From: Aulostomus chinensis
Taxonomy: Eukaryota > Chordata > Actinopteri > Syngnathiformes > Aulostomidae
DNA: 64,000 nucleotides
Assembly: GCA_037954235.1 (NCBI GenBank)
Contig: JBBMOA010000004.1
Coordinates: 9,180,099 to 9,244,098, forward strand
Reading direction: 5' to 3'
The notes below the pieces were generated by a model. It did not search any database. It had not been told where the DNA came from and saw only the letters and a program-made list of their open reading frames with translations. Positions 14,401 to 22,647 of this stretch are shown piece after piece; the stretch's first letter is position 1; each line of letters starts with the position of its first letter. Both the position numbers and the translations under genes were made by a program.

Positions 14401-16744
14401 CCTCTCCCAGCTCACTCCCTCCATCCATCACCTTGGCCTCTCCTCCTGCTCCATCCTCTCCTTCCTCCCCTCCTGCTACTCACCCCTCACCCACCTCTGC
14501 TGCCACCTCTCCATCAGGCCTTAAACCCCGCCTTCGTTCACCTATTGGACGGGGTCGCTCAGCTCTTAGGGACCCACTGCTGAAGCAATCATCGGACAGT
14601 GAGCTTCTCCCCTCGGCTGCGTTGTCCTCCCCCACCTCCCCGCTCTCCTCCTCTCCTACTGGAAGTGGACGACAGCCACGATATCTGTTCCAGAGGAGGT
14701 CCAAGCTCTGGGGAGGTGGGGATGACCGTGGTGATGATCGTCGCGGCCTTAGCCCGGAAGAAGGAGTTGGTCGCCCGGCAGCGCTGGGAGGTCAGGGGTC
14801 AGGATCAGCAGTGGATCTGACCAGCCGATCAGCATCAGCGTTAGAGCTGAGCGGCAGGGCAGGGTCCGGGCTGGATCTTGCTAACCGGCTACAGCTACTG
14901 AACAAAGACTGTCACTCTCTGGGGGAGGAGCCGAGTCCCCTTGATCCAGGCAGGAGGTCACCAGTAGGCGGGGCCAGGTACTTCAGATTGCTGCAATACT
15001 TCAGTACTACTGACCTGATAGCACTACAGCGTGCGTGTGTGTCGGCGTGTGTTGTAACAGTATCTGTTATCTGTGTTGTTCCAGATGTGTGGACAGTGGC
15101 GAGAGTAAATCGTAGGTTTTTATCTCTGGTAAACACTTCTCGTATTTGGAGATGGTTTTCATGAGCTAACAGCTAACTCATGTGCACCCTCCTCACAGAT
15201 GACTAACTACTAAATACCTGAAATTCTATCTTCTAATTTTTTTTGTAATTAAGCATGTTTATGATTTAGTAACCGTAGAAACGCAGGATGGGCTTTGCAG
15301 TTCCAATCATGTTGAAGCCATGCGCTAGTTAGGTAATGCTAGTTAGGTAATGCTAGTTAGGTAATGCTAGGTAGGTAATGCTAGGTAGCTAATGCTAGTT
15401 AACCCAATACTCTGATTAGTGGTGTTTTAGAAGTGGCTCTGTGCAGCTGTACTATATTGGTTGAAATTTAAAATTCCTATGGTCTTTGAAAAATAAATGA
15501 ACCTTGGGCGCTTTGGGGAGGTCATGTGTGTGGCATGATGAGTTACTGCTGCATGTTCGTGAGATACTGTGGTGAATATTGATTTACTTAAATACATGTG
15601 CGTATCAGGCCAAGTAGTTTTAGTTAATTATTTAAGTCATCACCTTATGAAAGTTTACCTCCAAGTAATTAAAAATGAGTTCATGCAGTATAATTGGATG
15701 TTTTATCTTCATGTTAGTTTCTGTAGCAACCAGAGCGAACAGGCAAGCCCAGTGTCCAGGACGAGGCCGTTAAAGGTCTGGTTGGCTTCCATTTGCTGCA
15801 TCAACGCTTTCTACTTCGTACTGAGCATGAACATCTTTTAGCCTTTACTTTAAAACTATGACATGTGACGAATGCAAACCCGGTTCAGAGAAGTTGAAAC
15901 TCAAGGACCAGTGGCACCAGTGGCACCAGTGGCACCAGTGGCACCAGTGGCACCAGTAGCACCGGTGTCATTAGCACACAGCTACAGCTGCGGAAAGGTT
16001 TCACTTCCTCTGGCAAAATTATGTTGCCCACTAGAAATGAGAAGCTGGTTTGTTGTATTAACTGAATGTGCAGAAGATCGATCAAAAATGGCGCTTGAAT
16101 GGATCAATGATTCGATGATGTCACTGACACCATGTTTCATGTGTTGTAGGTTGTTCTCCAGTCTTGGTGAACTCCACACAATCTCCCAGCGTGGGTACGG
16201 CGCCAGCTACACAGTCCGACCGGGGAGTCGCTACCCTGTCACCCGCCGGAGTCCCTCCCCCTCTCCCTCTCCCTCTGATAGGTCAATCGGGCTTGGCTCC
16301 TCCCCCAGCCCCTGCTCTGAGAGGCCAGATCTGAGCTCAGGTCGCGGCCTCACCATCCTGAAGTCGTCTAGTCTCAGTCTCCCATCAGAACCAAAGGAGG
16401 TCAGGTTTGTAATGCGAAGCGCCAGCGCACGAACCAGATCCCGTTCACCCTCACCATCCCCCCATGCCTCTCCGTGCCCCTCCCCGGTCCTCAGCGGGCC
16501 CCTGTTAGCCCTCAGGCCCTGGAGGCAGCGGCCCCTTAACCTATGGAATAAATACGACGTGGGTGATTGGCTGGAGAGCGTGGGGCTGGCCGAGCACCGC
16601 CAGCGCTTCCAGGAGCACGAGATCGAAGGCTCCCATCTCCCTGCCCTCACCAAGGAGGACTACGTGGAGCTGGGCGTTACCAGACTGGGACACCGAATCA
16701 ACATTGAGCGGGCGCTCAGATTGCTACTGGACAGTTCCACTTGA
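1126..16744 (+). CDS. shank3: SHANK3 postsynaptic scaffold protein (25 coding exons)
   Basis: Coding exons: 1126-1293, 1444-1647, 3494-3565, 4100-4208, 4361-4512, 4844-4973, 5105-5142, 5249-5365, 5449-5526, 5807-5873, 6947-7166, 8619-8794, 8869-8982, 9092-9167, 9791-9873, 10385-10509, 10586-10718, 11253-11333, 11448-11465, 11708-11838, 11969-12062, 12330-12908, 13157-13447, 13681-14977, 16150-16744. They total 5148 nt, 1715 codons plus stop, in one phase-consistent frame. Human SHANK3 is about 1730-1800 residues. Order: SPN domain, ankyrin repeats, SH3, PDZ, long proline-rich region, C-terminal SAM. The family organises the postsynaptic density, linking GKAP/SAPAP (PDZ), Homer (PPxxF) and actin regulators. 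SHANK3 rather than SHANK1/2 is chosen from paralogue-typical stretches: VPFRETPSF after the ankyrins, ARSMIILQD, SSDEETREEL, DPLLKQSSDSEL and YLFQRRSKLWG. The start is the first Met of the exon (ccacATG, good Kozak context) at the expected distance from the VVRIGIPDLQQT block. Whether this is the teleost a or b copy cannot be decided. Individual junctions are from eye and may be off by a few bases. Confidence 0.93.
1648..3493. other. Intron 2 of shank3; no identifiable gene
   Basis: This 1.85-kb intron has several short open frames on both strands between about 2060 and 3060, the longest under 90 codons. No family was recognised in them. They could be remnants of an old mobile element, but the sequence alone does not show which. 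Confidence 0.5.
4100..5873 (+). other. shank3: shank3 ankyrin-repeat block, exons 4-10
   Basis: Residues about 150-378. Successive ankyrin helices can be read: LDPNFHD, GGAHLDFRTRDGITALHRAV, LLDLGASPDYKDSRGLTPLYHSA, TDENGWQEIHQACRYGN, GADMSSQNASGNTALHLCALYN, CARVLLFRGANKD and QVAIIAGNFDLAEIIKIHK. These are the typical six or so repeats of SHANK proteins, which in mammals contact alpha-fodrin and sharpin. Exon 7 (5105-5142) is only 38 nt. A CA dinucleotide tract follows its donor at about 5151-5176. Confidence 0.92.
5874..6946 (+). other. Intron 10 of shank3
   Basis: A 1.07-kb intron with no recognised gene. It contains a small tandem of the pentamer TTAGC at about 6509-6540. The acceptor is the TAG at 6944-6946, fixed by phase: g|tt encodes the Val of VPFRETPSF. 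Confidence 0.6.
6947..7166 (+). other. shank3: shank3 linker exon 11 (ankyrin to SH3)
   Basis: The exon begins with VPFRETPSFTKRRR and contains LSSPRSLIRSASDNALES and SPGPSLQSL. These are the conserved serine-rich linker that follows the ankyrin repeats in SHANK3. The donor at 7167 is immediately followed by a long CA tract (about 7168-7222), so the 5' splice site reads gtacacacac. Confidence 0.88.
7167..7222. repeat. (CA)n microsatellite at the shank3 exon 11 donor
   Basis: About 26 CA dinucleotides start at the splice donor itself, so positions +3 onward of the intron are repeat. Confidence 0.95.
8085..8396. repeat. 11-bp minisatellite, GGATGTAATCT-type units
   Basis: About 28 head-to-tail copies of an 11-bp unit (ggatgtaatct, with ggatataatct and gaatgtaatct variants) lie in shank3 intron 11. 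No unit contains a minus-strand stop in any frame, so the array creates a 117-codon spurious open frame (RLYPDYIQITS repeated). The rest of the intron (7223-8084, 8397-8618) holds no recognised gene. Confidence 0.93.
8619..9167 (+). other. shank3: shank3 SH3 domain, exons 12-14
   Basis: Residues about 475-560. The domain reads LYSAVPGRTFIATRSHVPQ, GEIQLHRGERVKVLSIGEGG, FWEGSVKGRTGWFPADCVEEV, with the WF-P-CV end typical of an SH3 fold. It is followed by ETREDRTKRLFRHYTVGSYD, a strongly conserved SH3-PDZ linker. Exon 12 starts at 8619, chosen because it restores phase with exon 11 (two leftover bases plus one). Confidence 0.92.
9168..9790 (+). other. Intron 14 of shank3
   Basis: A 623-bp intron between the SH3-PDZ linker and the PDZ domain. 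It is AT-rich and contains no recognised feature other than splice signals (donor gtgaaa, acceptor tgtgtcag). Confidence 0.7.
9791..10718 (+). other. shank3: shank3 PDZ domain, exons 15-17
   Basis: Residues about 576-685. The domain begins DYVIEEKTAVLQKRESEGFGFVLRGAK and continues with ETPIEEFAPTPAFPALQYLESV, GVAWRAGLRTGDFLIEVNG and VVKVGHRQVVALIRQGG. GFGF is the carboxylate-binding loop, and the His of VGHRQVV is the class I specificity residue. In mammals this domain binds GKAP/SAPAP C-termini. The introns at 9874-10384 and 10510-10585 show nothing else. Confidence 0.94.
10975..11055 (+). repeat. Copy of a dispersed GCTAAGCTAACTAGCCTGG element
   Basis: This segment (gctaagctaactagcctggg, then a GGGGCTCT stretch) lies in shank3 intron 17. 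It matches, by eye, segments near 28000-28140 (reverse), 36829-36890 (reverse), 37145-37850 and 42730-43110. It appears to be one degenerate copy of a family of dispersed elements. Confidence 0.6.
11253..12062 (+). other. shank3: shank3 post-PDZ exons 18-21, including an 18-nt microexon
   Basis: Exons at 11253-11333 (PPPPKRAPS, SKSMTADLEEI), 11448-11465 (18 nt, ARRRRF), 11708-11838 (EKLDEMLAG, RAATVKQRPTSRRITQAEIN) and 11969-12062 (SLFERQGL, RTKSF). All are conserved in order with vertebrate SHANK3. A CA tract (11343-11396) follows the donor of the first of these exons. The microexon adds six residues, mostly arginine. Confidence 0.88.
12330..14977 (+). other. shank3: shank3 proline-rich region, exons 22-24
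   Basis: Residues about 796-1518, in exons 12330-12908, 13157-13447 and 13681-14977. Landmarks: SRFPRSSSLTD, PPPPQTAPPPPP, ARSMIILQD, NPYANVGQQ, KPQRRKSPLLKQL, HPLTGKPLDPSSPLALALAARERAL, SSDEETREELRRIGLV, then PPPAF, which fits the Homer EVH1 ligand PPxxF. Next come DPLLKQSSDSEL, YLFQRRSKLWGG and LNKDCHSLGEEP. The cortactin-type PPVPPKPK motif seen in mammals before DPLLKQ is not visible. A four-fold imperfect 14-residue repeat (TTPQTSPE-x-R-x-KR type) lies at about 13810-13975. Confidence 0.9.
14978..16149 (+). other. Intron 24 of shank3, with small tandem repeats
   Basis: A 1.17-kb intron before the last coding exon. It has a tandem of about 15 bp (gttaggtaatgctag) at 15330-15400 and a 9-bp tandem (tggcaccag) at about 15908-15962. 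The second one opens a spurious frame reading APVAPVAP. No further exon was seen. Confidence 0.75.
16150..16744 (+). other. shank3: shank3 last coding exon with SAM domain
   Basis: The exon opens with RLFSSLGEL, then SYTVRPGSRYPVTRRSPSP, ILKSSSLSLPSEPKEVRFV and RSRSPSPSP. The SAM domain follows at residues about 1645-1712: NLWNKYDVGDWLESVGL, EHEIEGSHLPALTKEDYVEL and GVTRLGHRINIERALRLLL. The stop is TGA at 16742-16744. In mammals the SAM domain polymerises and targets SHANK3 to the postsynaptic density. Confidence 0.95.
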
Positions 16745-19700
16745 CCTCTCACCTTGACCTCTCACCTCTAGACGTCCTGAACTATGACCTCATAACTCCT
16801 GACCTCGGGTCAGACACTAGGCCGTCTCCTTGGCTAGGAGTTCTTAGCAGTAACTAAATCTTGAGAGCTTCTTTCGATGTGGAGCCCAGCTGCAAACAAT
16901 CTGAGCGTCATTTTGTCTTATCAGCTCTTTAATCTTGAGAATATTGGCTTTGGTCAGATGTTTCTACCCCAAACAGAACCAGAACGTTGAACAACACATC
17001 AATAAAAGGTAGTTGCTGCTGCTAGCACAACAAAGGGCTAACACAGCTAAAGCACAATTTTCTAATCAGACCTGCTTTTCTCCAATACAGCGTTTACACA
17101 GAAAGTCATCAACCCAGGAGTCGGCCATCTTGGGGATACTGAACATACATAATAATGCAACCTAAGTGCCAAGACTAGTAGATTATATCTGAATGTTGCG
17201 GCTCAAAATGGTTGCTGTGGTTTTGGCGGCGCTAATGGAGGCCAAGAAAAGCATTTGAAGGACGACAGACTGGCGAAGTTCTTATTAATCAGGGAACAGC
17301 GAGCAAGGAGATGTCTGAGGATGGGAGCGTCTTTGATCGGCCAAACCGAACCAGCGTTTGTTCCGTTTGTTGGCTTATTTCTTGTCGGGGAGAAGAAACA
17401 TTACTGTCTAAATTCAAGGTTGAAGACTAATAATTTGAACAGATATTGAGCTGCTGTTTCTTACATTTTTGGCTGAATAACATTTGCAGGATTCTGCTTT
17501 CAGCAGCACCGTATGCATGTCGGCTTCCACGCCTTCATCGTCAACAGAACACGGGTTTGCTGAAGAGACACCCAGCAGATGACGTGTGAAATACCAGGCA
17601 GAATGCTGGTCCCAGCCCAAGCAGAAGGAGGCGACTCATAGGTCCGTAGGCCAGAACCCTCCCTGCCGACTCAGTCTCCTCCGTGTGTTCACCTCAACGT
17701 TTCTGTTGTTTTAAAAACGTCAATTCAGCTCAATTTGAGCGTTCACGGCGGCCAGTTTATTAGTGTGGTTCTGCATGGATGAACACCTCCAGTATGGCCT
17801 CACATCAGGCTGACTGACAAAATCGGGATGTAGGCGCAAAATAGTTTGACAAAACTGAACTTTAACCTCAAGTACTTTTACCTCAGCGTTGCCAGGCAGA
17901 GGGACCCTGATGCCAGAAACCTGACTCATTTTACTCTGAAGAAGAACCTGTCTCCTGAAACCACTGCCAGGTTGGAAACAAGAAACTCTTCATGACTCAG
18001 TATGAACTCTTGCTTGTAGCTCAATCCTTTTTTTCATTCATCCACATTTAAATAAGATTTGTGGATTAAAAAAGGTCGACAAGGTTCATTGCAGGCTCAG
18101 AAAACCAAGAGGCGCTCGTGGGACTTGCTGATGTTTCTGCCTTAAGGGTTAAAATCCAGTTCCTGTCTCCCCTGAAGCCGTGGGTCCTGACGCTGAACGC
18201 TTCGTCTGATTTGTGCTCATTCACGCCAAATCAGTAAAGTTGTACTCACTGCTAATTAGCTACTTATCTAAATACTGACATTGACTGACCGTTAGTTGAT
18301 AAAAGAACTGAAGTTTTCATGTTTTTTTCTGCTTTATTTTTGTAAATGACCTCAAAATACCTGGAAATACAGGATTTTGAGTTGTGGTTTAGCCTGCTCA
18401 AGCTAGCTGTTTAGCCTGTGACGTGCTCGGCTAGCTAGCTCTGCCTCACGTCAACAGGCTGAGGAGCAAAAGACCCTCGATCAAAGAGCTGATTTGACAA
18501 ACTGACCACAACGAATCCATGAGTCTGTACGATTAGCGAGCCGCGGGGAGTCTGGGAGTCTCTCCTTTGCCGACAGGAGATTCCGTTCTTTTCTGAAACG
18601 ACTCAGCATTTTTATTTTCACCAAATATCACTCATAAAGGATTTGTGTTAATTTTGAGTTCATATCTTAATGCCGATCATTTAGAATTTATCAATAACAA
18701 GTAATAATAATGTGGTGGTGATGACTTATAGAGTTTCTAATAGTTTGGAAATGATTTTGAGTTCCTTATGATTTGACAATGAGTTGAATTTCCAGGTCGT
18801 CACGGCGATGTGCTGGAGTTCATGATGATTTGTCAATGAGTGTGACTTTGTGCTGATGTGCTGTGTGTTTCAGGGAGAGCTGAGCAGAGCTCCAACTGTA
18901 AACCTCTCTGGTTTCTGACCTGCTTCTTGAGGGCTCACTGTACATGGTGCTACCTGTTTAAAGCCATTTGTACAGGAACTACCATTCACCCCACCTGTAT
19001 CTTCCTGCTACTGACGCGTCTACTTTAACCCCTCTATTCCAGTTATTCCTTCATGAATCTTTTGTGCGTTGCAGTAACTTTCTAAAGAAAAAGGCCATAG
19101 ATGGAATTTCCTCCCTGCCATATTGGGGATTGAAACCCTGCCATACATGGAGATTCCTCCAGACCATAGAGTTTCCCTGAGGCCAGAAATAGATTAACTA
19201 CATCGGTGCGAGTTGCTGAGGTAACAACACAGGTGCCAGTAACTGCGGATGCTGATTGTACGGCGGTTCTGCTTGACTGCATCCTGCGGAACCGTCTTTC
19301 TTCCACGAGCTGAAATGTCTCCCTCCTGCGTGTTACAAGGTGAGTCAGCCTCCGTATCTGCTCGCTGGACGCTGACTGCAGCGGTTTGGGGTCTGCTGGG
19401 ACCTGGACTAGAGGTGCTCCGGTTCTGATTGCAGAATTTGAGTATCCAGGGGTGATCCAACGCCACTGCATTACTAGAACAAAACACCCACCAACCCCTT
19501 GAAGCGTGGTTTGATCTGATTTCAGACATCAGGCTTGATGTTTGTCTTTCTGTCCCGACTGTCCAGCGTGACTCGGCCTGAACGAGGCCTTCGCGTCACT
19601 TCCTCTCAGTCTCAATGATCCCACCGTGTTTCTCACACGACGGCCTTCTGAATCAAGAATTTTCCAACCAGTGCAGGAGAGTCAAAGTAATTGTTTGGTC

Positions 19701-20640
19701 ATACAGGTTCTGTATCATTGCATAAGTTGTTGAATTTCTGCGAGTCCAAGAACAAATATTCATATTGATATGAAAAAGTGTACAATAATAAGTTTGCTCA
19801 TTTACAGTTTTTCGTAAGCTAACTAGCCTGCTAGTCATGCTAGCTGATGCACTTTAAACACGTATTTCCTGACAGGTTTTCTACCAAACAAGTAGATTTC
19901 AGCCTGTAACCTCACATTTCACAATCAGAACCAACACGGACGAACACGCCAGAATCCTCACACAAAACCAGGAAATGCTGATTTAGCAAATATGCTAACC
20001 TGACAGTAATGCTAGCTATCTTTATAAACTACAGAGCGAGGGAGTTCAAGTACGTCTGCTGACGTGTGACAGGCGTGACATCAGCAGGAGAAACGGTGGT
20101 CGGAGCGAAACAGAGTTTCCTCGTCGAGTTTTCTTACAGATGCTAATCATCACGCGTCACACATTGAGGTTGAACGCCATCATTCCTAGTTTCTTCATGC
20201 CATTAACATATTTATACTCTATGAATTTGGACACACAGTCAAAATGGCGGACAGTTATGATGAGAACACGCTGACTTCTCCTGGGAAACGCCTCAGCCTC
20301 ACGCTGACTGGCTTTCTAACCTTGGCGTGACTCCTCCCTCTTATTGATATCCACCTTATGGTTTTCTTCCCTTTTTCCTTTCTAGCTTCCTCTTTTTACA
20401 GTATGTTTGTAGTTTATTCTGGAGTGAGTGGCGTTTGTGTACCTGTAGTTTTTCTTCCCTTTTCTAAAGACTAAAGAGCACACAATGACAACCGATGCGG
20501 TCGAGGCGGCGAGCGCAGAGCTCTGCAACACAACAGATTGTAATCTTTATAATAAACTGTCATTTAGTACAAAAATGGCTCGTGTTCTATTTCAGTTGAC
20601 CTTTGACCTTGTTTTGCAATGAGAGCTTCAAGTCAGGTTA
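16745..20640 (+). other. shank3: Probable shank3 3' UTR
   Basis: No protein-coding exon was recognised over 3.9 kb. AATAAA occurs at 17001-17006 and again at 20551-20556; the second is followed by T/GT-rich sequence. I infer a 3' UTR of about 3.8 kb ending near 20.58 kb, with a possible short form ending near 17.0 kb. A 129-codon minus-strand open frame at 19082-19471 resembles nothing I know. Confidence 0.45.
20551..20556 (+). terminator. Candidate polyadenylation signal for shank3
   Basis: AATAAA in a locally AT-rich stretch, followed within 40 bases by GT/T-rich sequence. It is the last canonical signal seen before the retroelement relic and tymp. Transcript evidence is lacking. Confidence 0.4.
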
Positions 20641-22190
20641 ATGACTGATGGGTTTCACCTCAGCCCACCGGTGATAACACCTCCCAGGACTTGCAGGAAG
20701 TGGCTGCGCTCCTAAACCATGGGATACACACTTGGCATCATCATTTCCTGCTTTCACAAAGACACTCAAACGCAGTGTGGATGCTCTTAAAGCCTCCTTC
20801 CAGGAGCTGCAGCAGAGAAACAGCGTGGTCCAGGCAGGCAGAGGCACCTTACCCACGAGCCTCTGACCGACAGAACTGGAACAGGCTCACGGCGTCCAGG
20901 GGGCGGTCAGCTCCTGAGACCGCCGTGCCAGGGGAACCTGCCAGTAGCCGTGAGGGACGGATGGTGGTGAAGTTGCTTTGTCAAGTCGGTCCATGAAATC
21001 GTCCAAGCAGCCTGTTGGATGAGCGTAAGACCTGCATCTACGTATCTGATATTCATCTGTAACCAATACGAACCCTCCCTGAGCCGCCTTTGAGGCACGA
21101 GAACTGCAGCACTCACTCTTGGACACCATCGGTTTCTGGGAGCGCGCGTGTCTGACGGCGCTCAAGGAAGCGTGACGCTGGATGACATCGGTACAGCCTG
21201 GATTGGCCCAGAAACCCTCAGGTGGATGCTTGCGGGACTTCTCTCGGGGCCCCAGGAGCCGGCCATTCACAAACTCACGGAGCTTCAAAGTCTGACTGAA
21301 CTTCTCCAGGACCCCAACAGCTGCTTCATGGTCTTCAGTAATTCTGACACAAAGTTTGAGCCCTGACCAGGATCTCCTGAGGGAAACCAACCCTTGAGAA
21401 GAACTGCACAGGGGTCTTGGTCCTCGACCCAAACCTGGAGCTCAGGAGAGTAGATCGGGAGATGCTGTTCAAGAACACTGGTTTCTCGGTTGGACCCACT
21501 GCCCCTAGATCTCTTAACGTGGTACGTCCGGTTGTTGCGGTGCTTCCTGGGGTCCCAGGTCCTCAGAAACCTCTGCCCATTGGTTGCTGGATTCATGTCA
21601 AACCTGTCACTGCCTAAATTTCATAACCTAGAAAATGATCAACGTCCATAAGCACATCTGGCTCTACCTGTCAGCGGTGGATTTAGCAGCGACCTTCCTG
21701 GAGGTGGCGCCGCAGAGCTTGTGTCCACATGGAGACTCCGGTAGGTTGCAGCACATGAATGGAACTGATTTGAAACTGGTTACGAGACAAAAGATGCTGT
21801 GACCTGTGCTTCCTGGTCTACGTGGTCCCAACTTAGGGTTGTGGCGTCACAGTTTGGTCTCAATGAAGTTAGGAAACGCGTTCGGTGACGCCAGAAAACT
21901 TCGACCTCATCGTGAACTTGGATCAAACAGGATTCTTCAGTCTCAAGAAGTTTCTGTCTCTCTGCTCAGTTGGGAGGTCTCTCCAGCCCGGGGTGGGCGG
22001 GCCTGAGCCCATAAAGTCAACACCACGAGGAGCCAGACCAGATTGTGAGGGTTGAATGACTAAACCAGCCGAAGCTTGTTGGTCCCCCTCTGCTCCACGG
22101 GACAGTGGACTTGTGACCTGCAGTGGTGTTTGACAGACGAGGGCCCTGGCCAGGTACGCTGCTCCGAGTCTGTTCACATTCAGGTTTCAG
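20640..22190 (-). mobile_element. Decayed Ty3/gypsy-like retrotransposon relic, rearranged
   Basis: Frameshifted minus-strand fragments resemble Ty3/gypsy pol. A segment at about 22150-21950 resembles the N-terminal part of a reverse transcriptase (LVIQPSQSGLA where such enzymes have a PS-S-W/LASP block). At about 21740-21180 there are integrase-like pieces (GQGSNFVSELLK, LEKFSQTLK). At about 21120-20890 comes more reverse transcriptase-like sequence (VLVP, then GYWQVPLARRSQE). Many stops and frameshifts break all of these. No LTRs were identified and no intact active site is visible. The integrase-like piece lies between two reverse transcriptase-like pieces, which is not the normal order. 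Confidence 0.5.
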
Positions 22191-22647
22191 AAGTAAGAGG
22201 ATGAAACAATTTTGGACACAAGCTGGGAACTCAGACGTTTGTTCTGCTCTACGTGGACGTGAACATGGATTTAAGGAAAGAACCGAGTTTTAGTCAATTT
22301 ATTGACCTTTCGTGTCTCAACAGGAGGGTTCTGCAATCCAACAGCACCAAGAACTGGACCTCCTGCTCTTAATGGTTCCAGTACCGGCTGAGGCAGCTTA
22401 AACGCGACACTCGGGCAGCACAGCGCCTGCAGGCAGAGACCGGCCGCCTCAGAGGCGTCACACTGAAGTGAGAACTCCTCACTCAGGAGCTTCAGCCCTG
22501 TGGTGACAACGGCTGTGCCTGCTGGGGACGTTGAGGCATAAAAACTCCACGTTTAAAAGGTTGGGAACTTTCACCCTGTGTGCAGATGTCTGTGTCTCTG
22601 GGGGAGGGAAATTCCTCCAAAACGAATGTTTTATTCTTCCAGCCGAC

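Noticed and set aside
15872..16744. A 290-codon frame beginning upstream of the last shank3 exon, with an APVAPVAP run
   Set aside because: The part before 16150 is intron. The run comes from a 9-bp tandem repeat and is separated from the exon by a clear acceptor (tgttgtag).
19082..19529. 129- and 111-codon minus-strand frames as a gene
   Set aside because: They overlap each other in different frames, resemble no family and lie in the presumed shank3 3' UTR.
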